Of a DNA stretch of 64,000 nt, positions 33,598-42,832 are shown piece after piece. Made by a program: the position numbers and the translations under genes. The notes under the pieces are model-generated. The model worked only from the letters and a program-made list of their open reading frames with translations, made no database searches and had not been told where the DNA came from. Each line of letters starts with the position of its first letter. Position 1 is the stretch's first letter. This DNA comes from Planctomycetota bacterium (GTDB lineage: Bacteria > Planctomycetota > Phycisphaerae > Sedimentisphaerales > Anaerobacaceae), in the NCBI GenBank assembly GCA_019456195.1, contig VRUK01000002.1:56308-120307 (forward strand), read 5' to 3'.

Positions 33598-35478
33598 CTA
33601 CCCGGTCGCTAAATCGAACGGCGAGACGTAATCTCCGTGTTTTTCGCGCAGGTCATTCAGACGCTTGCGTGTATCTTCCAGGGTGTCATATACAATCTGC
33701 GGGCTGCCGGGAACGTTCTCTTTATGGTACTTCGAAACGCGGCCGATCTTGGCCAGGTTTTCAGATACTCTGATGGTAAATTGACTGATGTAATCTTCTT
33801 TCGTGTACTCTTTATCAAGGACCTGTTTGAACAGTTTTACAAGGTCTTCGTAGCAGGGTATCCGGCCGGTTGGACAGGTAATAGCATCTACATCGCCGTG
33901 TACGCGAAGCTCCATCCATTTAATCCAGACGTGCTTATCACGAACGCCGTTTACAAAATTGCCTTCCTTGTCTCTCAGGAAATAATTCACGCCGAAGACC
34001 AAAGGCGGCTTCTTTATATCGTTGACAAAGTCGATATTATTCTGAATATACTTGCCGAGAGGGATCGCCAGAAAGTCCTGAATACTCATCAGGTTGATTT
34101 CCATTACGCCTTCTTCACCGATAATCGCAAAAGTGGTTTCCGTCTCGAGTGATGCGCCATACGAAACGACACCATGCACCCAGTTAAAACTCTGCTGAAC
34201 CGGTACGGACGCCTTGGGATCTCGTCCGCCGTACATTAAGCCTCCGAGAACAACACCGTCAGGATTATCCAGATCGGGGTCGCAATTGGCCAGCGCCTTT
34301 AGTGACACCGCATATCTTGCGTTCTTATGGGCCGGCGAAATCTCTTTTCCTTTTGCGTCCTTCTTTCCTTTGAACCATTCACCGGAGAAATTAGCACCCT
34401 TCTCCGGTAAATCTTCTCCCATTCCCAGCCAGTAAGGTTTTTTATCAGAAACCAGAATGTTCGAGATAATCACCTCGCCGGGACTATGCAGCATGTCCCA
34501 TATTGCAGGGTCGGACTTGGCCTTAACGTTTTGGATAATACCGAAGATTCCCGCTTCGGTGTTTACTGCTCGAAACTCACCGTTAATGTTTCTAAAATAC
34601 GCAATATCATCGCCCAATATAGTCTCACCCGGCAGCATGGCTGTCGAGGTCTTGCCGCATGCACTCGGAAAAGCCCCGGCCATATAGGTCTTTCGTCCGC
34701 CCGGGCCGTAAACACCCGATATGAACATATGCTCGGCAAGCCAGCCCTCACGGTCGGCCTTGCGAATCGTAAGTCTCAGAGCCAGCTTCTTAAGTCCCAT
34801 TGTATTGCCGCCGTATTGTGTATTGACGCTGTAAACCGTATCTATCGTGTAATCCATATAGACACGCTTGTTCTCCACGTCAGCGCTAATCATATCCTCA
34901 GTCACCTGGCCCGCTGAGTGCAGAAAACAGAAAACGTTGTCGTCATTGTCAATCTTGCAGAACTGCTCATAGGCGGTGCGGTAAAGCAAATCCTCACTGT
35001 GCGCGACATACCATGAATCTGTCGCCTGAATGCACGGGATACTAAATACCGAATCTCTTGGTCCCAGCATTAAAAAACGCAGAATCATTGTCCTGCTCTT
35101 CATCGAATCTTTCATAAGGCCACGTACATCAGCAAGCCCTTCTTCCCGCTCTATCTGATTGAGCGCCTTGCTCAGGCTCTCGGTTTTTGGTACGAGATAC
35201 TTGGTAGCGTTCCTGTCTCGGGCCTGGTCATTAATCCCGTCGAAGTGATATGTGTGCCCGGGGTTTTCCAAAGGTGATTCTTCCCCGGTTTTAACGGACA
35301 TTTCACGAACATGACTTATATCTTCATCAGAATCTGTACAGACAAAAACTGCCTCAGGATTCGTCAACTCAATAGCATCGGCAACAAATTCGTGTATTTT
35401 GGCATTATCTACGGCCATTAGCCTGTCGTAGTTTTCGGCAGTCAGTTTTTTCTTCAGTAATTCCTTCACATTAGACAT
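33598..35478 (-). CDS. pckG: Phosphoenolpyruvate carboxykinase (GTP)
   Basis: 626 residues, full length for the GTP-dependent enzyme, which interconverts oxaloacetate and PEP in gluconeogenesis or anaplerosis. The kinase P-loop is PSACGKTS (271-278) preceded by MAGAF. Other hallmarks are SRTMILRFLMLGP, YGGNTMGLKKLALR and MYGGRDPKASVPV. The ATP-type enzyme lacks these. AGGAGG 11 bases before the ATG supports the start. It is encoded upstream of the glycoside hydrolase gene on the same strand, 67 bases away, with no clear terminator between. Confidence 0.96.
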   Translation of the reverse strand: MSNVKELLKKKLTAENYDRLMAVDNAKIHEFVADAIELTNPEAVFVCTDSDEDISHVREMSVKTGEESPLENPGHTYHFDGINDQARDRNATKYLVPKTESLSKALNQIEREEGLADVRGLMKDSMKSRTMILRFLMLGPRDSVFSIPCIQATDSWYVAHSEDLLYRTAYEQFCKIDNDDNVFCFLHSAGQVTEDMISADVENKRVYMDYTIDTVYSVNTQYGGNTMGLKKLALRLTIRKADREGWLAEHMFISGVYGPGGRKTYMAGAFPSACGKTSTAMLPGETILGDDIAYFRNINGEFRAVNTEAGIFGIIQNVKAKSDPAIWDMLHSPGEVIISNILVSDKKPYWLGMGEDLPEKGANFSGEWFKGKKDAKGKEISPAHKNARYAVSLKALANCDPDLDNPDGVVLGGLMYGGRDPKASVPVQQSFNWVHGVVSYGASLETETTFAIIGEEGVMEINLMSIQDFLAIPLGKYIQNNIDFVNDIKKPPLVFGVNYFLRDKEGNFVNGVRDKHVWIKWMELRVHGDVDAITCPTGRIPCYEDLVKLFKQVLDKEYTKEDYISQFTIRVSENLAKIGRVSKYHKENVPGSPQIVYDTLEDTRKRLNDLREKHGDYVSPFDLATG

Positions 35479-35627
35479 TTCTTATCGTTACCTCCTAAAT
35501 AAGTAAATTCCGGTTCAAAATAGCTTGGAGATTGTAACTGCTGAGCCGTCTGAGGTCAATATGTTTTCCGGAAAGTGCGATTTTTGTATAATCCCGCCTT
35601 ATATTGCTGAAAACGCCCGTGAAAGGG

Positions 35628-35664
35628 CGCATTAAAGAGAGGCCGAACCTAAAAGCTCGGCCTT
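35628..35664 (-). terminator. Possible terminator of the LRR gene
   Basis: AGGCCGA and TCGGCCT pair around a 10-base loop (35640-35663), followed on the minus strand by CTCTTTAA. The T-tract is short, so the call is tentative. Confidence 0.45.
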
Positions 35665-35701
35665 GATTTGTCCGATGTTTGTAACATATTTATCGTTAGT
35701 G

Positions 35702-37837
35702 CTACCTGCGACGCCGGCGATTCTGCTGCGTCCGCTGATTAGTACGAGGTTGACTAACGCGAGTTCGTTCCCGCTGTTCTCGGGATTGTCGGGTTGCCGG
35801 TTGTATTATCTGTTGTGGTTTTCTAATGTGAATATATGTGATCATGGGCAGGGTCTGCTTGAGCCGGGCGACGGTTGCGGGCCAAATCGGTTCATTGGTC
35901 TCCACGGTGAGCGACCATAAGGAAGGAAAGCCGGTAAGACGGCGCAGGGCCTTATCCGTGACCCGCCCGCTGAGTGTCATTTCTCCGAATTTCGCCAATC
36001 CTCCAACATCGCTCAGACGGTCACCGTCGATACAGGTTATCCCTCTGATAAGCAAATGCTTCACTGTGGGCAGGTTCCTCAGGTGCCACAGCCCCTCTTC
36101 TGTGAAGTCGCCGCCAAGCACCAGCCATTCGAGATGATGAAGGCCCGCCAAAGACTCCAGGTCGGCATCCCGTAGCGGTAGCCCGTCCAGAGTCAGGGTA
36201 TTTAGTTTCGTCAGCGCCGAGAAGTCCAGCGTTACACCATCGGCCGAATCTTTCACAACCGGGTGCACTTTGACATCCAGGGTGTGGAGATTTTTCAAAC
36301 CACTCAATTGTTTTAGTCCGCTCTTGGTTACACCTGCACCGCCAAAAGCAGAAAAGCTCAATGATTCCAACTGATCCAGCTTGCTGATAGACGCCAGGCT
36401 TCGGTCGGTTAAATACCTGCTCCCGATATTCAGTTCTTTCAGACGGCCCAATGACTCCATGCAGGCCACATCCTCATCAGACAATGAAATGCTGCTAATA
36501 ATGAGTTCCTCAAGGGAGCCGAGGCCGGCCAGGTGAGATAAGCCTGTGGGGCCATAGTCGCCCTGACCACTATCTTCCAGCCCGACAAGCAGGCATTTGA
36601 GATTGCGGAAGACCGCCAGTGTTTTCATGCCTTCGGCGGTTAGGCAATAAACCCCCTTAATGGATTCCAGGTTGGGCAGGGCGGCTAAGCGGCGTATCAT
36701 TTGATCGCCATCATTAGAACTAAACCATGTTTGCGCAAAGTCCACCTTCTTGAGGTTCTTTAGTCCCTTCAAGTGGGTCATGCCAGCAGGGGTGAATCTC
36801 GAGCCGGTACGGATAAAGTACAGTTCCTCAAGGTTCTTGAGTTTGGCTATGGAGGCAAGGCTGACGTCGGTTAGACGATCGGCGATTCCCCAGAGGGTCA
36901 GGCTCTTGAGTTGTGTCAGGCCTTCGAGGTATTTGATGTGTCGGTCGGAGATTAGGCCTTGACTATTTCCCCAGATAGATAGACGCTCAAGATGGGGTAG
37001 ATTCGCCAGTTCCGCCAGGCCCGGACCGTATATACTTCCAGTTTGTATCCTCAGCCAGCGCAGGCTCGGCAGTTGCCCCACATGCTTGAGGCCTGCGTCG
37101 GTCAGGCCCGTATCGAGGTCCAGGTACTCCAATTCCGGCAGGTCCTTTAGGACTGCCAGGCCATTAGCGCCGATCCTTTCTCCGTGGACTTCCAAAGCCC
37201 GGAGCGAACGCAGTTCCTTGAGAAAATCCATTCCTTTGCTGGTTACGCCTGTTTTGTACAGACCGAGTATCTGCAAACCCGTCAGATGAGAGATCGGTTC
37301 GAGGACACGTTGGTCTGCATCGGCAGTTCTGACCAGTGAAGAAACTTTGAGCATATACAGGTCATTCGGGCCAAGTTTCGACAATCCCGAAAGGTCGTCG
37401 GGGTCAACGTGACATCGGTCGGTGCCGAACATCTTGTACTGAAGTGGCGGCAATGCCGCTACCTTCGCTGAATCCTTCTGCCTGAGTCGCAGCATTACAA
37501 TGAGTTGGATGTTCCGTCCTGCAGGTACGACCGCGTCGCCCCGTGCCAGGCCTGTAAAATCCCAGCCACTGCTCAGGCATACCCTCTTCGGGTCTAATCC
37601 CAGGGGCAGGGACAAATCCCGGCCTGATTCGAGATATGAACTCCCGAGATTCGGATCCTCGACGGACAATCTCCCCATGAACTGATCCTGTGGAAAGTGA
37701 AGGACTCTGGTCGGGGCCGCAGCCGAGCCACTGTCCGGCGAAGAGGCCGCATCTGCCCGCAATCCTGTGACCAGTGTAAAGGCGACGAGAGCTATCATCC
37801 CCGCGCTTACTCGCTTGCGAATGATCCTGTCTTTCAT
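35702..37837 (-). CDS. Secreted leucine-rich-repeat protein
   Basis: About 711 residues from the ATG at 37837, which has GGGAGG eight bases upstream; the frame opens at 37918. A signal peptide (AGMIALVAFTLVTGLRADA) is followed by about 130 unassigned residues and then some 18-20 leucine-rich repeats of roughly 24 residues (LKELRSLRALEVHGERIGANG type), with blocks such as LTDAGLKHVGQLPSLRWL. The C-terminus is Arg/Gln-rich (TRQSREQRERTRVSQ). LRR proteins of this type are common in Planctomycetota and probably bind ligands in the periplasm or outside; no enzyme domain is seen. Confidence 0.82.
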   Translation of the reverse strand: MKDRIIRKRVSAGMIALVAFTLVTGLRADAASSPDSGSAAAPTRVLHFPQDQFMGRLSVEDPNLGSSYLESGRDLSLPLGLDPKRVCLSSGWDFTGLARGDAVVPAGRNIQLIVMLRLRQKDSAKVAALPPLQYKMFGTDRCHVDPDDLSGLSKLGPNDLYMLKVSSLVRTADADQRVLEPISHLTGLQILGLYKTGVTSKGMDFLKELRSLRALEVHGERIGANGLAVLKDLPELEYLDLDTGLTDAGLKHVGQLPSLRWLRIQTGSIYGPGLAELANLPHLERLSIWGNSQGLISDRHIKYLEGLTQLKSLTLWGIADRLTDVSLASIAKLKNLEELYFIRTGSRFTPAGMTHLKGLKNLKKVDFAQTWFSSNDGDQMIRRLAALPNLESIKGVYCLTAEGMKTLAVFRNLKCLLVGLEDSGQGDYGPTGLSHLAGLGSLEELIISSISLSDEDVACMESLGRLKELNIGSRYLTDRSLASISKLDQLESLSFSAFGGAGVTKSGLKQLSGLKNLHTLDVKVHPVVKDSADGVTLDFSALTKLNTLTLDGLPLRDADLESLAGLHHLEWLVLGGDFTEEGLWHLRNLPTVKHLLIRGITCIDGDRLSDVGGLAKFGEMTLSGRVTDKALRRLTGFPSLWSLTVETNEPIWPATVARLKQTLPMITYIHIRKPQQIIQPATRQSREQRERTRVSQPRTNQRTQQNRRRRR

Positions 37838-37999
37838 AATCATTGCCTCCCAACAGAAAGGTTTTACTTGAGTTCCGAAAGCTTCCAAAAAACTTCTACC
37901 CACGCCAGGAACAGCCATTCCAAAACATAGCTATCGCCGAGCACACGACCAATCCAGGGACCGTTCTTCAGTTTACCATAGTAAACTTTCCTGAAGTAA

Positions 38000-39175
38000 T
38001 TAATAAGTGAAAATCTCCACCTTTTGCTGGAATTGTTCAAAATCAAGTTCACCCTTGGCGAAGTCGTCCACGTCCGATTTTTTAGCGCGGATAGTCAGAA
38101 CCGTCGTTGAGGGTGAGTCTGTCTCTCCGTATTCCATATCGTTGCCGTAGTCTTCCATACCGCCGTACATACCGCCGCCTAAACCGCCGCTGCCAAAGCC
38201 GCCGCCCCCAAGACCGCCGTCGCCAATGCCACCCCTGCCGCCGCCAATGCCGCCACCCATACCGCCACTTCCACCGTAAGGGCTCCTTCCGAGTGATGAG
38301 GATCTTCGCCTTGTTGTGGAAGTTCCTGTCCTTGGAGCGGCGTTTCGATAGTAGTCTTCATACATCCCGCCGGGCTGTCGTGCCTGCCCGATGACCGTGA
38401 GGATTATCCATTCATCCGGTTGTAAGTTTCGAATGTTTGCTGTGTGTTTTAGTGTTCTGATAAGCTCTGTTTTTATCTGGTTGATTTTGTCCGCGCTGTA
38501 TTGTTCTTCCGGAACAAAATCGCTTCCGCCGAAACCCTGTGGCGAGAATAATTTCTGTTTTGCACGCTGCCAGTCCGGGTCAACATATTCTTCAGTTTCC
38601 TGAGCTTCCTGCTCCTGCGGTTCGGGTTCAGGTGAGAATGCGAAATTTACTTCCATCAAAAAGAGCACTCCATAGCCCTGTATATAGATAGCTTCCGTGG
38701 AACGGCTGTCCCGGCCAAAGATATCACCGAAATCGACGAATGCACCTTGAATCTCCTGCGGCTCCTTAAATCTTTCGTCGAATATATGGGACATAACCTG
38801 CAAATCCTCTGTTATTGCCACAAGGTTTTCGGCTTCAACGTCTGTAGCAGGAATAACGAGTACTTCCCGGTTTCTGACGCGACCAAACCTGTTTGCCCGC
38901 ATGGAGTATGGTCTCGACGTCGGCGGTGCAGGCATTGGAGCGTGAGCAGGCTTAGGTTCCGGGTGAGATTCCGAATGAGGTTCCGGAATAGATGCTGGCA
39001 TTGCACTTTCCGGCTGAATAGACTCTAAGCGCCTCGGCGCCCGGGTCCTACTTCGTGCTACAGGCACGGTGGGTTCTGCGATTCCTTCGCTGGGTGCGTT
39101 TTGGGCTAAGGCAAAATTTCCTGTTGTTAGATTGATAATGACAAGCACAATAATTGTTCTGGTTAAAGATTTCAT
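38000..39175 (-). CDS. Secreted Pro- and Gly-rich protein of unknown function
   Basis: 391 residues. Signal peptide MKSLTRTIIVLVIINLTTG, then a Pro-rich, low-complexity stretch (about 45-90, alternating PEP and HSES units). A folded core (about 95-270) holds NREVLVIPATDVEAENL and QGYGVLFLMEVNFAFS. A long Gly-rich region (about 295-345, GGGIGGGRGG and GGGFGSGG units) precedes an acidic C-terminus. Not recognised. The ribosome site (GAAAGGAACAGAAA) is the same as that of the next upstream gene, suggesting a common operon downstream of the ECF module. Confidence 0.7.
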   Translation of the reverse strand: MKSLTRTIIVLVIINLTTGNFALAQNAPSEGIAEPTVPVARSRTRAPRRLESIQPESAMPASIPEPHSESHPEPKPAHAPMPAPPTSRPYSMRANRFGRVRNREVLVIPATDVEAENLVAITEDLQVMSHIFDERFKEPQEIQGAFVDFGDIFGRDSRSTEAIYIQGYGVLFLMEVNFAFSPEPEPQEQEAQETEEYVDPDWQRAKQKLFSPQGFGGSDFVPEEQYSADKINQIKTELIRTLKHTANIRNLQPDEWIILTVIGQARQPGGMYEDYYRNAAPRTGTSTTRRRSSSLGRSPYGGSGGMGGGIGGGRGGIGDGGLGGGGFGSGGLGGGMYGGMEDYGNDMEYGETDSPSTTVLTIRAKKSDVDDFAKGELDFEQFQQKVEIFTY

Positions 39176-39237
39176 TTTCTGTTCCTTTCATTTCATGTAT
39201 GACCACTTTCTTTCCAATGATTTAACGGCTTACGTTC

Positions 39238-41478
39238 TTACTTGGACGTGGGCCGACGCCAAAGTAAGGCCGACCTGGCACCCATGTTGCGCCGCATCAT
39301 CCACTTCCCTTTATCGTAAACAAATATCAGGCCGTCATCCAGGCCACAGCTTCCTGGAGCCGTGATGTAAACTAACCAATTTTCTCCCTCCTTTATATCT
39401 TTGGGCGGCAGAGGCGCCCGAAGTATATCCATTTCAAACAACCAGGAATTAAAATAGTCGAAATAAGGGCTGCCCTTTGTTATTATCTTATCGCCCGAAG
39501 TATGAACACGTTTAATGGCTTCTGCGTCTCGTCTCCTGCAGGCCGACATGACGCTTAATAGCGTTTGAAGCGGTGTGGATGTCTCTTCAAATCCTTCTCT
39601 CTTCTCAATTTTTGCCTTAACCTGGTAGAACTCATCAATGGCTGACTTCTCCCCCTCCGTCATCTCGCCGCCTGTTCGGATATTCGCCCGGTCCTTCTTC
39701 TCATCCGCTTGGTATGTTGTCTTCTTCGGGTCGATCACGATGCCCGTCACCTTCTTGTCTGTCTGGTAAACGAACGCCCTTTCTCTTCCGCCTTGCACCC
39801 AGAAGACTTCTTCTTGACATTTCCCCTCCATTCGAAGCTCCAACGGACAGCGCACGATCCCCACGCCGTCATTACGGATTCTCACCTTCGTCTCCCAGCC
39901 TCCTTTGCCTTCTTTGGATTCGAACCCAACCAGATGATAGGCGGGGCATGTCTTGCCGTAGCACCACTGGTAGAAGAAGGGCATCCAGTCACGCCGCGAA
40001 ACCTGGTTGCATATCGACACAAAGTCGATAAACGTCGCGTGGGAGTTCTTGTACCTTCGCGCATACTCCTTGAGCGTCCGGAAAAACACTTCGTCTCCCA
40101 TCTCCTGCCGGAGAATATCGAGGACGATAGGGCCTTTTCTATAGGCAAGCTGCTCCTCGTCGCTCTTCGCATTGAACAGGGGTTTCTTTCCCCGACCCAT
40201 CTCAAAAATGTGATGATCAAGATTGAGCTTGAAGATATCCGTTCCGTAATACTGGCGGGCCAGATGCCAGGTCGAGAAGTTCGCCAGCGACTCCAGTAGG
40301 AACTTCGTCCCACGGCCGTACGAGCTCACCGAATCCCCCCACCACGAATGGGCCAGTTCATGCACCGGCATCTGTGTGAAGAACTTTCCGGATTCAGTCA
40401 TTCGCTCGCTCTTTTTCATCTGGAAATACGAAATGGGCACGATCATTCCCATGAATGCGGCGTGCCCCCCGCGGATTCCCGAGGTTGCCACAATACGAAT
40501 CTCATTGCTCTCCAGTGGGCCGAACCAGTCCGTATAGGCAGAATAGGCATGGATCACCAGATCCGCAACCGCATCGACGAATTCCGCGTTGTATTTTCCT
40601 TTCGAAAGGAGAAACACCACGCTTGCTCCCTCTCCCTTCTTCTCGATACGCTCGGCCGGACCGACGAATAGCTGGGGCCCTGATCCTACGATCGAGCTCC
40701 ACTGAGAAACAATCTGCTCACCCACGCGCTCGGTATTTTCCAGTCTCCCCTCTATCACCATGTCCTCAAGCCCAACCGGATGGGTCAGAGTTACCCGCCA
40801 CGTTCGCCTCGACCCGCGGGAAAAGAATTTTCTTCCCCGCCACGGGGGATCCATCTCCTTTTCTTTCTGAAAATAGGGAGCCGACAAGCGGGGATACCAC
40901 GAAAAATCCTCCATCAGACATGTCTCTTTCATTCCTTCCTCAGGCTCCCAGATCAGGTTGTAGTGGTGCCTCTTCTTAATGTCTACACAGGTGATTGTAT
41001 ACTCAAATACAAGCCGGCACTGTTCCCCTTTCTTGAGGGCTGGAGACAAAAACACCCTTGTCACCTCCGGGTAATCGTGCGTCCGTGCTTGGGAGGGATC
41101 TTTCGGCTTCTCCTCGACAAACCGCTTGAACTTCACCTCCGTTTCCTTGTCACTGATGAGCTTCGCGATCTTGGCGATCTCCACCTCCACCCCATAGAAC
41201 TTCTCCGCCCCCAGAAGATCAAAATCCAACCTGTCCATGGGTGTCTTACCCTTGTTCTGCAGAGTGCAGCTCGCTTTGATCTTCAGTCGGTTGTCCGGCA
41301 GCTCCGTCTGCAGGGCTATGTCCCAATATGTGATCTCTACGGCAGCCGGCGGCAGCTCCGTCACCACCGCCACCTGCTCCGATATCTTCTCCTCCGATGC
41401 AATACCAAGGCAGACGGACGAAAAAATACCGCCCGAAAGACCCAAAATGATTATCAATGTGCCAGCTTTTCGTATCAT
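39238..41478 (-). CDS. M1-family-like metallopeptidase, secreted
   Basis: 746 residues. The N-terminal signal sequence (LIIILGLSGGIFSSVCLG) is followed by a long beta domain with alpha-bulge features, then a gluzincin core: HELAH at 372-376 and Glu 395 exactly 18 residues on (HEXXH-X18-E), as in M1 aminopeptidases. The substrate-binding GxMEN motif of classic M1 enzymes is not clear (GGHAAFMGM stands there), so exopeptidase activity is not certain. The C-terminal third is a second beta domain. The gene follows an ECF sigma factor and its anti-sigma-like partner with 31 bases between and is probably their target. Confidence 0.82.
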   Translation of the reverse strand: MIRKAGTLIIILGLSGGIFSSVCLGIASEEKISEQVAVVTELPPAAVEITYWDIALQTELPDNRLKIKASCTLQNKGKTPMDRLDFDLLGAEKFYGVEVEIAKIAKLISDKETEVKFKRFVEEKPKDPSQARTHDYPEVTRVFLSPALKKGEQCRLVFEYTITCVDIKKRHHYNLIWEPEEGMKETCLMEDFSWYPRLSAPYFQKEKEMDPPWRGRKFFSRGSRRTWRVTLTHPVGLEDMVIEGRLENTERVGEQIVSQWSSIVGSGPQLFVGPAERIEKKGEGASVVFLLSKGKYNAEFVDAVADLVIHAYSAYTDWFGPLESNEIRIVATSGIRGGHAAFMGMIVPISYFQMKKSERMTESGKFFTQMPVHELAHSWWGDSVSSYGRGTKFLLESLANFSTWHLARQYYGTDIFKLNLDHHIFEMGRGKKPLFNAKSDEEQLAYRKGPIVLDILRQEMGDEVFFRTLKEYARRYKNSHATFIDFVSICNQVSRRDWMPFFYQWCYGKTCPAYHLVGFESKEGKGGWETKVRIRNDGVGIVRCPLELRMEGKCQEEVFWVQGGRERAFVYQTDKKVTGIVIDPKKTTYQADEKKDRANIRTGGEMTEGEKSAIDEFYQVKAKIEKREGFEETSTPLQTLLSVMSACRRRDAEAIKRVHTSGDKIITKGSPYFDYFNSWLFEMDILRAPLPPKDIKEGENWLVYITAPGSCGLDDGLIFVYDKGKWMMRRNMGARSALLWRRPTSK

Positions 41479-41509
41479 TTTCTGTTCCTTTCGGTTGAGA
41501 GGTTTAATT

Positions 41510-42145
41510 TTATTGTGTGCCTAACAACTCGTTCTTTCCGGAAGCTATGGCCAGCAGGCTTTTTCCAAGTTGGGTTTGGTTGAATTCTATTTGCTTGAAG
41601 GCCGTTTCTATCCTTTCGCGGTCCGTTATTCGTGCGGCCTCGATTAACCGGGCGAGCTCCATTAGACGCCGGTTCGTCAGTGTGCCGGATGCGGCTAACG
41701 TCTGTGTGGCGAACTCCATCAGGTCGCGCCGAACCTGCTGCTGAAGCTCATTTTTGAGCTGAGCGCAATTAGTTGCAAAAGCCGACTGCCAGCGTTCGTC
41801 CATCTGCTCGGCCAGGTCCTGCCGAAGAGCCGATTCCAAAGACGTTCTCAGTGAGCTTTCCAGAGAGGTGCGAAGTTCTTCGACATCCAGCGGCTGCCCG
41901 GCGGAAAGCCTGCCGCCGATGTATCCGAAACCAAGCATCAACACCGCGGCGGCGGCGAACTTTATTGTTGGGTTCCTGAAGATATTTCGCAATATTGTCG
42001 TGCCCGTGTATTGATGTGCATTTTCTTTGTTTATCAGGGCGTCCCGGGTCCGCTGCACTGCTCGGCCGGTGGACTCGGAACTCGGCTCAATCTGTGAGAG
42101 GCTCTTGAGCCGGTCGTGGATTTGATTGTCGTCTATTTTTGACAT
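41510..42145 (-). CDS. Membrane-anchored anti-sigma-like partner of ECF sigma factor 1
   Basis: 211 residues. A short cytoplasmic N-terminus (about 1-55) is followed by one transmembrane helix (IKFAAAAVLMLGFGYIGGRL) and a long periplasmic coiled-coil region (ESSLRTSLESALRQDLAEQM onward). The gene overlaps the sigma gene by 59 bases. This topology and position fit an anti-sigma factor, although no zinc-binding anti-sigma motif is present. It is part of the ECF-peptidase operon. Confidence 0.6.
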   Translation of the reverse strand: MSKIDDNQIHDRLKSLSQIEPSSESTGRAVQRTRDALINKENAHQYTGTTILRNIFRNPTIKFAAAAVLMLGFGYIGGRLSAGQPLDVEELRTSLESSLRTSLESALRQDLAEQMDERWQSAFATNCAQLKNELQQQVRRDLMEFATQTLAASGTLTNRRLMELARLIEAARITDRERIETAFKQIEFNQTQLGKSLLAIASGKNELLGTQ

Positions 42146-42671
42146 TATACGTTTCCTTTACAAAAGATTGTGACCGGTTGTGTTCGAGTATATACCGAAG
42201 ACGATTCGAGGCCCTCGAACACAAAGCCCGGATGTGATGGGGAGTCTTACCCAATTGTTCGGCGATATGATCGTAAGGTTCCTGTTGGATATATCTCATT
42301 ACAAAGGCCTCGCGAGGCACTTTATTCAATTTACCAATAGCATTTAATATTTCATCCAGCTCTTCCGTTCGGATAAGTTTATTCAGCGGCGAAATACCAT
42401 TGGAAGCCGGTTCGGATATCTGGTCCAGGCCCACACGGTTCAGCTTCCTTTTGCGACGCCACTCGAAAGCCAGATTAATGGCCGTTTTGCGGGCATAGGC
42501 ATACCGGTTCCTGACCTTATCGAGCCGGCTTGTTTTATTGAGTTTTATAAATAACTCCTGCATCAGTTCCTCAGCAACATCTTCGCGCAGTGTCAGCCTG
42601 GTCAAAAGCGCATATAGATTCGCTCCGGACTTATCCAACAACTCTAAAAGTTCTTTCTGTCGGTCTCGCAA
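42087..42671 (-). CDS. ECF RNA polymerase sigma factor 1
   Basis: 194 residues, TTG start with AGGAGG just upstream; no earlier start is possible because of a stop. Region 2 has REDVAEELMQELFIKL and region 4 has PREAFVMRYIQQEPYDHIAEQLGKT (here the helix-turn-helix core YDHIAEQLGKTPHHIRA). It directs RNA polymerase to a small regulon, probably starting with its own operon. Its stop lies inside the anti-sigma-like gene. Confidence 0.85.
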   Translation of the reverse strand: MRDRQKELLELLDKSGANLYALLTRLTLREDVAEELMQELFIKLNKTSRLDKVRNRYAYARKTAINLAFEWRRKRKLNRVGLDQISEPASNGISPLNKLIRTEELDEILNAIGKLNKVPREAFVMRYIQQEPYDHIAEQLGKTPHHIRALCSRASNRLRYILEHNRSQSFVKETYNVKNRRQSNPRPAQEPLTD

Positions 42672-42778
42672 AAAACCTCCTGATGTTTGTCTTTCAAGAC
42701 TTCAATATTATAGACGGTAAAGGGTGTCTGTGCGCAACCTCATTTATGAATAAATTTTCATTTTTTCTCTGTGCGCAT

Positions 42779-42807
42779 AAAAAAAGGCCGAGCTTTCAAG
42801 CCCGGCC
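42779..42807 (-). terminator. Rho-independent terminator
   Basis: GGCCGGGCTTG and CTCGGCC pair on the minus strand, followed by a run of seven T. It ends the transcript of the gene at 42833-44005 and separates the two ECF modules. Confidence 0.85.
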
Positions 42808-42832
42808 TGTAGTCTCTGATGATATATACAAA

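Noticed and set aside
37864..38052. Open minus-strand frame of 62 codons between the LRR and Gly-rich genes
   Set aside because: It overlaps the end of the Gly-rich gene, and no ribosome site or known pattern is visible.
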